Made by a program: the position numbers and the translations under genes. Of a stretch of 50,192 nt of DNA, positions 27,958 to 38,565 are shown one piece after another. Position 1 is the first letter of the stretch. Every line of letters starts with the position of its first letter. The notes beneath the pieces were generated by a model. The model was not told the DNA's origin. It saw only the letters and a program-made list of their open reading frames with translations, and searched no databases. This DNA is from an uncultured Granulosicoccaceae bacterium (GTDB lineage Bacteria > Pseudomonadota > Gammaproteobacteria > Granulosicoccales > Granulosicoccaceae): the NCBI GenBank assembly GCA_938035945.1, contig CALHOU010000080.1, positions 1 to 50,192 on the forward strand, given 5' to 3'.

Positions 27958-29088
27958 TTAGTTAGGTGAAACTTTGGACGCTAAGTAATGCGCAAAGTCG
28001 TAGTTAGGGCGCTCAAGGTGTGAGAGCGGGCCGGGTTTAGCCAGTGCAGAACACAGGCCTTTATAGACTTTCTCGGTACAGCCTCGATCTTCGATATTGA
28101 CATCATCTAGCAGTGTTTTTAATCCATTAAAATGTTCTTGCGCTTCTTTATCATCGGCAAAATCTTTGGACATGCCACCACCGAACATAATGCGCACCTG
28201 GCCCACGCCTTCTGGGTGTAATGATAAATACCAAAAGTAGCCAGGCGTTAATGTGATTAACAGGCTTGGGTATATCGCCAGTAAATAAGTAGTGCGACGA
28301 CGTTCGCCTTGCATGCGCGTGTTGTTTGGGTGCGCTAAAGCGATGCTGAGTGAATCGTCTTTTAGTATGGTGTGGTAGTTGAATGCTTTACTGCCCGGCG
28401 GGCAAATCATTTCTTCTAATTTTGATTGACCGCCAATCGTGCCCCTGTGGCAAACCGGTAAGTGGTAGCTTTCCATAAAATTCTCTGCCAACACCTTCCA
28501 ATTGGTATCCCACAAATGTGTTTCAAAAAATGACTCGTAGTAGTCTTCCATTTGATAGTCAGCCACCATGTCGCTCACTTCTTTTAATTGTGTAGCGACA
28601 CTGGGCGCATCATCGTTAAGCGTGACCATGATCCATCCCAGCCATTGTTCGCAACGGATGCTGGGAAGTTGTAAACCCTTTTTACAAAACGATTGGTTTT
28701 GCTCCATCGCAGGAGCGCCGCGCAGTTGGCCGTTAAGCTCATAAGTCCACGCGTGATACGGGCAAACGATAGAGTTCGTTTTACCTCGTCCTTCTAATAA
28801 GGTCGACATGCGGTGAAGACACACATTGGATTGCGCTTTAAGTTCACCGTTTTTTTCGCGCACAACCATAATCGGTTGGCCAGCCAATTCAAGCGTTAAG
28901 TATTCGCCAGGTTCGCTAATAGAGGATGCGCGACCAGCGCAAAACCAGTCCTGACCAAACACCGATTCGATCTCGGCCTTGAGAAATTTTTCCGAGGTGT
29001 ACACGCTGCTTGGCATGGCATGCGCCTGCTCAAAAGGCTTAGCAACTGATGCGGCAAGTTCATCTATGGCAGAAGGAGTAGAAGACAC
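27958..29088 (-). CDS. Rieske non-heme iron oxygenase, alpha subunit (copy 2)
   Basis: 376 residues, colinear with copy 1 such that the Rieske ligands (C90, H92, C109, H112) and the two iron histidines (H209, H214 in AENFMESYHLPVCH) fall at identical residue numbers; the Asp ligand is probably D334 in NIEDRG. The C-terminus GPLSHLERPNYDFAHYLA is typical of monooxygenase-like Rieske oxygenases. The two copies have diverged broadly in sequence, so they are old paralogues or partners, not a recent duplication. First of the pair in transcription order. The 117 bases upstream hold the AATTACC direct repeats. Confidence 0.9.
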   Translation of the reverse strand: MSSTPSAIDELAASVAKPFEQAHAMPSSVYTSEKFLKAEIESVFGQDWFCAGRASSISEPGEYLTLELAGQPIMVVREKNGELKAQSNVCLHRMSTLLEGRGKTNSIVCPYHAWTYELNGQLRGAPAMEQNQSFCKKGLQLPSIRCEQWLGWIMVTLNDDAPSVATQLKEVSDMVADYQMEDYYESFFETHLWDTNWKVLAENFMESYHLPVCHRGTIGGQSKLEEMICPPGSKAFNYHTILKDDSLSIALAHPNNTRMQGERRRTTYLLAIYPSLLITLTPGYFWYLSLHPEGVGQVRIMFGGGMSKDFADDKEAQEHFNGLKTLLDDVNIEDRGCTEKVYKGLCSALAKPGPLSHLERPNYDFAHYLASKVSPN

Positions 29089-29163
29089 TGTAGGGATCTG
29101 CTGCGACTCAATGGAGATCCGAAACTACCACAGTCTTTATATTTGATTAAGCGCAGAAGTTGG

Positions 29164-29189
29164 AATTACCGATTCAGGTCGCAATTACC
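29164..29189. repeat. Direct repeat AATTACC upstream of the Rieske pair
   Basis: Two copies of AATTACC (29164-29170 and 29183-29189) with start-to-start spacing of 19 bases, about 75-100 bases upstream of the Rieske gene at 29088. They could be a regulator site; chance is not excluded for 7-mers. Confidence 0.3.
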
Positions 29190-29205
29190 AAAGTGCGAGT
29201 AGCTC

Positions 29206-30291
29206 CTATGCGCTCGGTAAGTGTTTTAGGGCGTCTTCCCACAGTTCGGAAATAATCGTGCCTGCCGCATCGTTGCGCGCATACGCCGACGATTGCCCGG
29301 CCCAGGCTTGCATACGGTTAATGTCCGATTCTGCACTCGCTTCATCTTTCATGAAACGCGTCAGGTTTCTTTGTAACGGATACGGCGCTGGCTCAGGCGC
29401 ATCATTGCTGGCTGCGGCCTCTGTGTACTTTGATCGAATGCTTCTGCCGAGCCGCCCTGAAAACGCACGGGTGGCTGTCGTGTCTTCCGGTTTGGTATTG
29501 GCAATCGCGTTGCTCCAGGCTGCATTTAAACCTGCTTCGGGTGTACGCAACAAGCCTGTGCCTATTTGCACAGCGGATGCGCCTAGCGTTATGGCAGCAG
29601 CAACATGTCGTGCATCAGCGATACCACCAGTTGCAACGACAGGTATTTTCACCGCATCAACAATCGATGGCAGTAGAGCAAATAAACCTACAAGCGCGGT
29701 GCTGGCATCATCCGCGTTAAACGCGCCTCTGTGTCCGCCGGCTTCCATGCCTTGCGCAACGATCACATCTGCACCTGCGGCCTCTGCTTGCAAGGCTTCA
29801 GTAACTGTTGTTGCAGTGGCAAACCAATGAATACCTTCGGCTTTCATGCGTTCAACAATGTGTGGTGGATACAGTCCCATGATCGAAGAAATGACACGCG
29901 GACTTGCGTTAATCATGGCGTCGCATTGTTGTTCAAAGTTAGCTTGTGGTGCGTCCGCCGCATCACTTGGTACGGTGGGCCCCCATTGGCCTAAAAACTC
30001 CCGCACGGCTTTTTCGTGCTCGGGGTTGCGCACAGGTTCGGGGTCGGGTATCCACGTGTTTAATTGAAACGCGCCATTGGTCGTGCTGCGTACCTCGGCT
30101 ACCCATGCATTAATGGCATCGGCATTCATTAATAATGCGCCGCATGCGCCCATACCACCGGCGCTTCCAACGGCGCTCGCTAATGAAGCGGGGCAGGCGC
30201 CGGCCATGGGCGCCATCAGAATGGGAAGGCGAAGTTCGTACTGTTGGCAAAAGCGTTCGACACGTTCCAAGGCGTTAGGGGTAGTGCTCAT
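29206..30291 (-). CDS. Nitronate monooxygenase (2-nitropropane dioxygenase-like)
   Basis: 361 residues of the FMN-binding TIM-barrel NMO family. Landmarks are LPILMAPMAGACP at the N-terminus, VIVAQGMEAGGHRGAF (the catalytic-base region), IPVVATGGIADARHVAAAITLGASAVQIGTG for phosphate binding, and a C-terminal WAGQSSAYARN. It oxidises alkyl nitronates such as propionate-3-nitronate; homologues may have other substrates, so the name is a family assignment. It is 20 bases downstream of hemE on the same strand, so it may ride on the gltD-hemE transcript. Confidence 0.9.
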   Translation of the reverse strand: MSTTPNALERVERFCQQYELRLPILMAPMAGACPASLASAVGSAGGMGACGALLMNADAINAWVAEVRSTTNGAFQLNTWIPDPEPVRNPEHEKAVREFLGQWGPTVPSDAADAPQANFEQQCDAMINASPRVISSIMGLYPPHIVERMKAEGIHWFATATTVTEALQAEAAGADVIVAQGMEAGGHRGAFNADDASTALVGLFALLPSIVDAVKIPVVATGGIADARHVAAAITLGASAVQIGTGLLRTPEAGLNAAWSNAIANTKPEDTTATRAFSGRLGRSIRSKYTEAAASNDAPEPAPYPLQRNLTRFMKDEASAESDINRMQAWAGQSSAYARNDAAGTIISELWEDALKHLPSA

Positions 30292-30311
30292 AAGGACGTG
30301 CCTGTGAAGTG

Positions 30312-31370
30312 TTAACTTGCGCTAAATTCTCGCACAGCATCCACCATAACGCCAAGGTGGTCTGGATTAACAAATTGATGAATGCCATGCCCTAGATTAA
30401 ATACATGACCAGGTCCGCTGCCATAACTATCCAGTACTTTCTTTACTTCTGCGCGAATACGTTCAGGCGATGCATACAAAGTTGAAGGGTCCAGGTTGCC
30501 CTGCAGTGCAACGCGGTCGTTAACCAGGGCTCTGGCATCGGCCAAGTCCATCGTCCAATCCACACCTAAGCCATCGCACCCAGTATCAGCCATGTCCGGT
30601 AACCAGCGGCCACCGTTTTTGGTGAACAGAACAACAGGTACTCGTCGGCCATCGGCTTCCCGTGTAAGGCCGTCCACAATCTGCTGCATGTAGTGCAAGG
30701 AAAACTGGCGATAGTCATCCGGCGATAGTACGCCACCCCATGTATCAAAGATCATCAGTGATTGCGCACCGGCTTGCACTTGCGCATTTAGGTAATTGGT
30801 AACAGCCACAGCGTTTTTGTTTAACAGTGCGTGCATAGCATCAGGGTCGCTAAACATCATGCCTTTAACTTTTGCAAAATCTTTTGTTCCGCCACCTTCA
30901 ACCATATAGGTGGCTAACGTCCATGGGCTGCCGGAGAAACCGATTAAAGGTACACGACCATTGAGTTCTTTTCTGATCACGCTCACGGCATCCATTACGT
31001 AGCGTAAGTCGGTTCCAGCATCGATGTTGGGTAAGTTATCGACATCGGCACGTGACGTAATCGGGTTGGAAAATTTAGGTCCTTCTCCAGCCACGAAATG
31101 TAAACCCAATCCCATCGCATCAGGAATGGTGAGTATGTCGGAGAATAAAATAGCCGCATCAAGCTTGAAGCGTTCAAGTGGTTGCAAAGTGACTTCGCAA
31201 GCTAGTTCTGGTGTGCTGCACAGCGTCATGAAGTCGCCTGCTTGCTTACGTACACGTAAATACTCGGGGAGATAACGACCAGCCTGGCGCATCACCCAAA
31301 CTGGGGTACGTTCGACGGGTTCGCGCATGAGTGCGCGAAGATATAAATCGTTTTGCAGCTGTGCGCTCAT
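30312..31370 (-). CDS. hemE: Uroporphyrinogen decarboxylase
   Basis: 352 residues. The signatures [15 protein letters not shown] near the N-terminus and [18 protein letters not shown] in the middle are both present, together with [10 protein letters not shown] and [11 protein letters not shown]. It decarboxylates the four acetate groups of uroporphyrinogen III to give coproporphyrinogen III in haem biosynthesis. It follows gltD by 30 bases, as in many gammaproteobacteria. Confidence 0.97.
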   Translation of the reverse strand: MSAQLQNDLYLRALMREPVERTPVWVMRQAGRYLPEYLRVRKQAGDFMTLCSTPELACEVTLQPLERFKLDAAILFSDILTIPDAMGLGLHFVAGEGPKFSNPITSRADVDNLPNIDAGTDLRYVMDAVSVIRKELNGRVPLIGFSGSPWTLATYMVEGGGTKDFAKVKGMMFSDPDAMHALLNKNAVAVTNYLNAQVQAGAQSLMIFDTWGGVLSPDDYRQFSLHYMQQIVDGLTREADGRRVPVVLFTKNGGRWLPDMADTGCDGLGVDWTMDLADARALVNDRVALQGNLDPSTLYASPERIRAEVKKVLDSYGSGPGHVFNLGHGIHQFVNPDHLGVMVDAVREFSAS

Positions 31371-31400
31371 AGCGTGAATCCAAATTGATGCTGCAAGCTT

Positions 31401-32870
<1,470 letters not shown>

Positions 32871-32888
32871 TTAAGCGCCCGAGGCTAA

Positions 32889-33338
32889 TCAGGCGTTAAG
32901 GCGTTGTTTGATGATCTGACTAACTGCTGACATGTCGGCTTTGCCTTGCAAGAGGGGTTTGACCATACCCATGACTTTGCCCATGTCTTTGATGGAGCTT
33001 GCGCCAGATGAAGCAACCGCTTCGTCGATAACACTTGCGATTTCGTCGGTTGATAGTGCAGCAGGCATGTATTCTTGAATGAGCGAAATTTCGCTCTGCT
33101 CAACGTCCACTAAATCGTTACGGTTGGCTTTTTCATACTGCGCGATGGATTCGCGCCGCTGCTTAAGCATTTTATCAAGCACCGCAATGGTGCCGGGTTC
33201 ATCGAGTTCGGTGCGTTGGTCGACTTCAATCTGTTTGATCGCCGCAGACATTAAGCGCAAAGTTGCCAGACGAGGCTTATCGCCTGCCTTCATCGCAGCT
33301 TTAATATCGTCAAGAATGCGTTGTCGAGTCTCACTCAT
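32889..33338 (-). CDS. yqeY: GatB/YqeY-domain protein
   Basis: 149 residues, the stand-alone YqeY domain that is also the tRNA-binding tail of GatB. Seen are the N-terminal LDDIKAAMKAGDKPRLATLRL, the mid-part RRESIAQYEKANRNDLVDVE and the C-terminal DMGKVMGMVKPLLQGKADMSAVSQ. The exact role is not known; it is inferred to bind tRNA or assist amidation. It follows rpsU by 18 bases, a conserved order; dnaG should follow but is absent here. Confidence 0.93.
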   Translation of the reverse strand: MSETRQRILDDIKAAMKAGDKPRLATLRLMSAAIKQIEVDQRTELDEPGTIAVLDKMLKQRRESIAQYEKANRNDLVDVEQSEISLIQEYMPAALSTDEIASVIDEAVASSGASSIKDMGKVMGMVKPLLQGKADMSAVSQIIKQRLNA

Positions 33339-33356
33339 GGTGTTGAGTGGGTAGTC

Positions 33357-33572
33357 TTAGTAAGAACGTACGCGACGGGTGATTTCTTTCGACAATTTCT
33401 TCTGGTGGCGCTTAACAGCCGCCGCCGCTTTTCGCTTTCGCTCAGCGGTTGGTTTTTCGTAGAATTCACGGCGACGAGTTTCGGTTAATACACCGGCTTT
33501 CTCGCATGAACGCTTGAATCGTCGAAGTGCCATTTCAAATGGCTCGTTTTCTTTTACTCGTACTGAAGGCAT
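33357..33572 (-). CDS. rpsU: 30S ribosomal protein bS21
   Basis: 71 residues, full-length bS21: [20 protein letters not shown] at the start, then a very basic helical tail ([14 protein letters not shown] type). It binds near the 3' end of 16S rRNA and helps initiation. It is divergent from tsaD across 76 bases, as in most gammaproteobacteria. Confidence 0.97.
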   Translation of the reverse strand: MPSVRVKENEPFEMALRRFKRSCEKAGVLTETRRREFYEKPTAERKRKAAAAVKRHQKKLSKEITRRVRSY

Positions 33573-33648
33573 TTAAGTCGTATTCTCTTGCACGTAATTG
33601 GAAAAGCTCCCTAGTATAGCGGGTTCTGGCAGGTAAACTCAATCAACT

Positions 33649-34659
33649 ATGATCGTTCTTGGTATCGAATCCTCGTGTGACGAGACAGGTGTAGCGCTCT
33701 ACGACACTGATCGTGGCTTGCTTGCGCACGAAATTCACTCCCAAATTGACCTGCACGCCTTATATGGCGGGGTTGTACCCGAATTGGCCTCGCGAGACCA
33801 TATCCAGCGACTTGTGCCGCTGACTCAACAGATATTGCACAAGACGGGCCTGAAACGCGGCCAAATAGAGGGGATTGCGTTTACTTCCGGGCCCGGATTG
33901 GCTGGGGCTTTGATGACAGGTGCGCTTATGGCGCGGTCTTTGGCCTTTACCATTGGCTGTCCCGCGATCGGCGTACATCATATGGAAGGCCATTTGCTCG
34001 CACCGATGCTCGAGCCCGAAACGCCGCCATTTCCGCACGTTTGCTTGCTGGTTTCAGGCGGTCACACCTTATTGGTGCGGGTCGATGGCATCGGTCAATA
34101 CCGCGTTTTAGGTGAGTCGGTGGATGATGCGGCAGGAGAGGCGTTTGATAAAACGGCGAAGGTGCTCGGGCTGCCTTACCCCGGTGGTCCGCACTTGGCA
34201 AAACTGGCGTTAGCAGGTGACCCAGAATCTGTTGCCTTGCCTCGGCCCATGTTAAACCGGCCCGGTTTGGATTTTAGTTTTAGCGGGCTCAAAACAGCCG
34301 CTATTACCGAGTTGCGCAACAACCCAAATTTACGCAAGGAAGATTTAGCCGCATCGTTTGAAGCGGCCGTCGTGGATACCTTGCTGGCTAAATGCAAGCG
34401 CGCATTGAAGCAAGAACACTTAAACGCCTTGGTGATATCCGGTGGTGTTGGTGCCAATGCACGACTGCGAGAGCAGGCCAATGTCATGTGTAACAAGCTT
34501 GGTGGTCAGGCGTATTATCCGCGGTTAGAATTTTGTACCGATAATGGTGCAATGATCGCCCTAGCCGGTGCCCTTCGCCTTGCGCAAGGTCAGAGCACTG
34601 AGCTTGATCTGAATATTCGTCCGCGATGGTCGTTAGAAGAATTGAGCGCGATTCACTAA
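33649..34659 (+). CDS. tsaD: tRNA N6-adenosine threonylcarbamoyltransferase TsaD
   Basis: 336 residues. N-terminal [17 protein letters not shown], the metal-binding HHMEGH ([11 protein letters not shown]), the GGHT motif [21 protein letters not shown], and the C-terminal [13 protein letters not shown]. It transfers threonylcarbamoyl from TC-AMP to A37 of ANN-decoding tRNAs with TsaB/TsaE. It works upstream of TcdA (3109), which cyclises the same modification. Its 3' end overlaps the convergent Omp85 gene by 4 bases. Confidence 0.97.
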   Translation: MIVLGIESSCDETGVALYDTDRGLLAHEIHSQIDLHALYGGVVPELASRDHIQRLVPLTQQILHKTGLKRGQIEGIAFTSGPGLAGALMTGALMARSLAFTIGCPAIGVHHMEGHLLAPMLEPETPPFPHVCLLVSGGHTLLVRVDGIGQYRVLGESVDDAAGEAFDKTAKVLGLPYPGGPHLAKLALAGDPESVALPRPMLNRPGLDFSFSGLKTAAITELRNNPNLRKEDLAASFEAAVVDTLLAKCKRALKQEHLNALVISGGVGANARLREQANVMCNKLGGQAYYPRLEFCTDNGAMIALAGALRLAQGQSTELDLNIRPRWSLEELSAIH

Positions 34660-36281
34660 AACAGGGTTTTTGCTGTAACCACTAATTGAAATTGTTCAAT
34701 CCGGTCAGTTTCATCAAGTGGGAAAGCAAAATCGATGTGCAATACTTTGGCGTCGGCTTGCCGCGTACTGACGACACGTAAGCCAAAACCAACATCGCGC
34801 AGCCAGCTCGGGTCATCGTTTTTCTCCCAGGCCGAACCGATATCAGCAAACGTGGCTGTACCAATACGCGCAAGCCGCAACGGGTACCAGTCGAAAAAAT
34901 AACGATGCTCAAAACTTAGGCGCGTGCGTCGCGAGCCGGTTTGAAAATTGAGTGGGTAGCCGCGCAGGCCAGTTGCACCACCGAGCACAATCTGGCGATT
35001 TGCGAACAGTTTTTCACTGGCCGTGAAATTTGCAGAGGCAAACAGTTGGCTTTTACGGCTGAGAAAATAAAAATTCTTCAAAGTGGCACTGGCCAGGCCA
35101 TCTTCAATGCCATCATCGGAGTAGTAGCCGCTGATGTTTGCGTTAAATAAACTTAAAAACCGCTCGCCTTGCTTCCAGCCTTTTTCGTATTCAATATCAG
35201 TGACAAACGCTGCGAATGTAGTGCCAAAATAATCTGCTGCATAGCCGATTCGCGCATTGAGTCTATGCCCCACGTTCACGTCTTCCACAGCCTCCATCAG
35301 CTGCAAATTGGATTGTTCTATGAATTCTGGTTGGAGAAACTCAACTTCCACAAACGGATAGCTAAATTGTCGCACCGGCGTGAACTGGTTATCGGGAAAG
35401 TTAACTGTGCTGGCAAGTTCTAAACGATCAAACTGCCAGCCGTAGCTATAGCGAACTACACGAAAAACCGTTTGGCCATCGGCACGATGTTTAACCGCTT
35501 TGCGCCCGGTTGAAAAGCCTTTTTGAATAGATGCAAATTCACGATCGACGCTTACTTGATTAACTGCAAGACCATTGTTATGTAGCGTGTTGATAAATTC
35601 AGTGTTACCGATGCGTATCCCCCAGCTGTCTTTTGCATCCAGCGAGGTAAACGGCTTGCTAAACTGAATAACCTGAACTTCCCCGTCGGTGTTATTTTGC
35701 AATTGGGCTGTGAATTGTGTGCTGGTGCCAAACAACATTGGGTCGAAGTATTGCAATACTTGTTGGTCGCGAACCGCACCATAATCCACGCCAATCTCAA
35801 GGCTTTTACCTAAGCCCAATAAATTCAATTCTGATACGGAAAACGAATAGGTGTTTTTGCCACCGGCGCGTTCAAAGTTAAAGCCAGGAATTAAAGTCCA
35901 GTTGTCGCCTGTCTCGACCAGTATGTCTACTTCGCCTTCACAAATTTGAATGGGTGTAACGGTTGCACTACGAAGATAACGGTTTGCGCGTAAGTTGCGC
36001 GCTGTTTCTAGCAGTAGTTCCGGGTCAAACAATTCGCCTTGGGAAAATAACAACTGCGCTTCAATGAGCTCTTTTTTTGATTGGATATGCAGTTGATTGG
36101 CTAAGCGATGAATAAATTGGTTTTCAGCATCGATGTTATTGTTAAATACATCATTAACAGTAATCTGCACAGAACCGACTTTTAACGTGGTGTTGTTAGC
36201 GTCACTGTCGGTCCACGCCTCGCACGCCCAACTAAAACCAGGCAGCAGTAGTGCAACAAGAGCTGTAAGAACGCGCAGCAC
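34656..36281 (-). CDS. Small Omp85 (BamA/TamA-like) outer-membrane protein
   Basis: 541 residues. Signal peptide ([15 protein letters not shown]), about 140 residues containing a single recognisable POTRA-like segment ([26 protein letters not shown]), and a 16-strand-type barrel of about 370 residues. Omp85 signatures: the L6 motif LRGY ([12 protein letters not shown]), FADIGSAW, and [22 protein letters not shown] near the end. The protein ends in an aromatic residue (TLF) as expected for BAM-assembled barrels. It is much shorter than BamA (about 800) or TamA (about 580 with three POTRAs). The role is unknown, perhaps lipid or protein transport. It lies 5 bases downstream of plsY on the same strand. 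Confidence 0.85.
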   Translation of the reverse strand: MLRVLTALVALLLPGFSWACEAWTDSDANNTTLKVGSVQITVNDVFNNNIDAENQFIHRLANQLHIQSKKELIEAQLLFSQGELFDPELLLETARNLRANRYLRSATVTPIQICEGEVDILVETGDNWTLIPGFNFERAGGKNTYSFSVSELNLLGLGKSLEIGVDYGAVRDQQVLQYFDPMLFGTSTQFTAQLQNNTDGEVQVIQFSKPFTSLDAKDSWGIRIGNTEFINTLHNNGLAVNQVSVDREFASIQKGFSTGRKAVKHRADGQTVFRVVRYSYGWQFDRLELASTVNFPDNQFTPVRQFSYPFVEVEFLQPEFIEQSNLQLMEAVEDVNVGHRLNARIGYAADYFGTTFAAFVTDIEYEKGWKQGERFLSLFNANISGYYSDDGIEDGLASATLKNFYFLSRKSQLFASANFTASEKLFANRQIVLGGATGLRGYPLNFQTGSRRTRLSFEHRYFFDWYPLRLARIGTATFADIGSAWEKNDDPSWLRDVGFGLRVVSTRQADAKVLHIDFAFPLDETDRIEQFQLVVTAKTLF

Positions 36282-36286
36282 GGATT

Positions 36287-36892
36287 TTACGATTTGCCAA
36301 TCCGTGGTTCTGTGCCAGCGATAATGCGTTTAATGTTTTCGCGGTGGCTGTAATAAAGAAAGCCGGCAATCACGACATAAACGATCGCGAAGGCCGTGTG
36401 CCCGGCGGTGAGCAAATACAGCGGCACAATCGTAAACGTCACTAAGGCAGCCAGCGACGAAATGCGAAATGCCAGGCTCATCACCAGCCACGAGATCGCG
36501 GCTAGCAATCCAATCTGCATACTTAGACCAAACAAAGCACCAAGCGCGGTGGCCACGCCTTTGCCGCCGCGAAAGTCAAAAAACACGGGATACAAATGAC
36601 CCAGAAAGGCCGCCATGGCAACCAGGGCAACGGTTGGTGGATGTGGGATAATTAATCCGGTAATGGCGACTGGCAATAGGCCTTTCAACCCGTCGCCGAG
36701 TAGCGTTAAACCGGCGGGCAATTTGCCACCGACCCGCAACACATTTGTGGCCCCCGGATTGCCTGAGCCAGAGGTTCGGGGGTCGGGCAGGCCCATCATC
36801 CGACAAATGAGGATTGCGGCCGATACGGAGCCGAGTAAATAGGCAAAAGTGGCTGCGATAAACGCAGGAATAAACAGTGAGGCTGTAAACAC
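36287..36892 (-). CDS. plsY: Acyl-phosphate glycerol-3-phosphate acyltransferase PlsY
   Basis: 201 residues, all-membrane (about seven spans). The three PlsY motifs are present: SGNPGATNVLRVGGK, GDGLKGLLPVA, and GHLYPVFFDFRGGKGVATALG. It makes lysophosphatidate from acyl-phosphate (from PlsX) and glycerol-3-phosphate. The start is a GTG at 36892. Adjacent to tsaD/rpsU in many gammaproteobacteria; here the Omp85 gene sits between it and tsaD. Confidence 0.96.
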   Translation of the reverse strand: MFTASLFIPAFIAATFAYLLGSVSAAILICRMMGLPDPRTSGSGNPGATNVLRVGGKLPAGLTLLGDGLKGLLPVAITGLIIPHPPTVALVAMAAFLGHLYPVFFDFRGGKGVATALGALFGLSMQIGLLAAISWLVMSLAFRISSLAALVTFTIVPLYLLTAGHTAFAIVYVVIAGFLYYSHRENIKRIIAGTEPRIGKS

Positions 36893-36953
36893 GGTATTGT
36901 CTGATGTTAGAAGAGCCCACTATAAAACAGATAAGCGTTTTCAACGTAACTTA

Positions 36954-37835
36954 ATGCATCAACCGATTCAGCCAGATCGCATCGACCTAGTTCGGCGCCA
37001 ATTTGCAGACGCCTATGGCGCCTTTGCGCAGCACAATGCTGTGTTCCAAAACATCAGTGAACGGATGTTTGCAAGGTTGGAACTACTGGCCATTGAGCCC
37101 GCGCGGGTGCTGGATCTAGGGTGTCGGGATGGTTACCAATTGGCGGCCTTGCAAACCCGCTTTCCCCAAGCACAAATTATCGGAGCTGACCCGATAAGCC
37201 TTGCAAATCAAAGTGCTAGGCGCTGGTGGCCGCGCAAGCGTGAAGCCTTTACCCGCCTCAGTGCCGATCCTCACAGCCTGCCGTTTGCGGACGCCAGCTT
37301 TGATCTTGTGGTGTCGAACCTGCTATTGCCTTGGTGCCATGAGCCGGCAGCTGTGTTTCAGGAGGTGTCGCGCGTACTGGTTGAAAACGGTGCATTTATG
37401 TTCACAACGGCCGGTCCTGACACCTTGTGTGAGTATGCGCAGCTGTGGAGCACCGTTGATGACGCGCAACATGTTTTTGGTTTGGCTGACATGCACAATA
37501 CCGGTGATGAGATGCTGTCGGCCGGTTTTAACGCGCCTGTGTTGGATCGTGAGGTTATATCGATCGATTACCCATCAGTTGATGCTCTGCAATTGGAATT
37601 GCGTCAGTTGGGTGCGGCTAATATTGCCCGTGGCAGGCGATCTGGTCTGATGTCGCCCTTGGTACGTAAATTAATCAAGGAAGCCGCACCAGATCAACGA
37701 TTTTCGGTTACGCTTGAGCTCGTGCAGGGGCACGGATGGAAAGGTGCATTGGCGCAGAATCGGAATAACAGTTCCGACGAGTATTCCATATCACTCGATA
37801 GTCTTCGCCAATCGCTACGTGGTTTGCCTCAATAA
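36954..37835 (+). CDS. BioC-like class I SAM methyltransferase
   Basis: About 293 residues from ATG 36954; the frame is open to 36849, but the family body begins IDLVRRQFADAYGAFAQHNAVF. SAM motif I is VLDLGCRDGY, motif II/III ADPISLA and FADASFDLVVSNLLLPWC. The C-terminus has the BioC/NDUFAF5 hallmark VTLELVQGHGWKG. BioC methylates malonyl-ACP for biotin synthesis, and close relatives modify respiratory-chain or arsenic substrates. No other bio gene is nearby, and its position upstream of the oxidase cluster leaves the function open. Divergent from plsY across 61 bases. Confidence 0.8.
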   Translation: MHQPIQPDRIDLVRRQFADAYGAFAQHNAVFQNISERMFARLELLAIEPARVLDLGCRDGYQLAALQTRFPQAQIIGADPISLANQSARRWWPRKREAFTRLSADPHSLPFADASFDLVVSNLLLPWCHEPAAVFQEVSRVLVENGAFMFTTAGPDTLCEYAQLWSTVDDAQHVFGLADMHNTGDEMLSAGFNAPVLDREVISIDYPSVDALQLELRQLGAANIARGRRSGLMSPLVRKLIKEAAPDQRFSVTLELVQGHGWKGALAQNRNNSSDEYSISLDSLRQSLRGLPQ

Positions 37836-37918
37836 TGCTGTAATTTATGTGAAAAAGCCGATACCAGCCCAGCCTAAGTTGGTTAACGCAGTTAGTAAGA
37901 TTTTCGCAAATAAAAAGT

Positions 37919-37939
37919 CCAATTCATTGAGAGAATTGG
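37919..37939. repeat. Inverted repeat over the -35 of the cox promoter
   Basis: CCAATTC-ATTGAGA-GAATTGG, a perfect 7-base inverted repeat with a 7-base centre. The -35 hexamer lies inside the centre, as for a repressor or redox-regulator operator. Confidence 0.5.
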
Positions 37940-37956
37940 CAAAGCTACGCTATAGT
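37927..37956 (+). promoter_or_regulatory. Candidate sigma70 promoter of the DUF2244-cox operon
   Basis: TTGAGA (37927-37932), an 18-base spacer and TATAGT (37951-37956); each hexamer differs from consensus at one position. Transcription would begin near 37963, just upstream of the DUF2244 start. It could drive the whole downstream oxidase operon. Confidence 0.65.
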
Positions 37957-37978
37957 TAGGGGTTTGCGTTTACGCGCT

Positions 37979-38455
37979 ATGATCGATGTCCAGAACAGAG
38001 TAGACAGGACGACTCGCGTGATTGTTCAGGCGAATCAGTCCATGTCCTGGAAGGCCAACATGTGGCTCGCGGCAAGCCTCGGCGTTGTGTGCTTTGGGAT
38101 TGCGTTTGCGATGGCCGCTTTCGGATTCTGGATGATCATTCCGTTTGCAGGTGCAGAAGTGATATTTATCGTTTTCTGCCTGCATTGGACAATCCACCGA
38201 TTGAGCCGTAAAGAGGTGATCACAGTAGAGCCAGATGCCGTCCGGCTCGAATGGGGTTACAAAGAACCAGATATTTGCGTTGATTTGCCCAGAGAATGGT
38301 CTCGGCTGAAGTATCATTGTCCGGATAGCCCGTTTGAAGTGGGTCAGCTCACGCTCGGCGCTCATGGCAAACATTATGTGCTCGGTAAGTGCTTGGGCCG
38401 TGAAGAGAAGAAAACATTATTCACTGAATTGGACTCGGTGTTGAAGCGCAAATGA
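37979..38455 (+). CDS. DUF2244-family integral membrane protein
   Basis: 158 residues. Two adjacent membrane spans (about 25-65: WLAASLGVVCFGIAFAMAAF and the following FAGAEVIFIVFCLHW) and a C-terminal soluble domain with the family's RLEWGYKEPD and LPREWSRLKYHC. DUF2244 genes often sit just before ctaC and are thought to relate to oxidase biogenesis; the role is not proven. ATG 37979 is chosen; a GTG at 38018 with AGGA upstream is also possible and would give the RIVxxPNxSxSW-like start VIVQANQSMSW. A promoter lies immediately upstream. Confidence 0.82.
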   Translation: MIDVQNRVDRTTRVIVQANQSMSWKANMWLAASLGVVCFGIAFAMAAFGFWMIIPFAGAEVIFIVFCLHWTIHRLSRKEVITVEPDAVRLEWGYKEPDICVDLPREWSRLKYHCPDSPFEVGQLTLGAHGKHYVLGKCLGREEKKTLFTELDSVLKRK

Positions 38456-38565
38456 CGCTAACGGCGTAATTGCTCTGCAACGGATTGGTTGAACAACATA
38501 TTCAGGCTGTTGCCGTGCTCGGCGCCGGCCAATTGGTTTTTTGATTTATTTTTGGAGATTTGGTT

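Noticed and set aside
28000..29088. Recent tandem duplication of the Rieske genes
   Set aside because: The metal ligands align exactly, but most other residues and the DNA differ, so any duplication is old.
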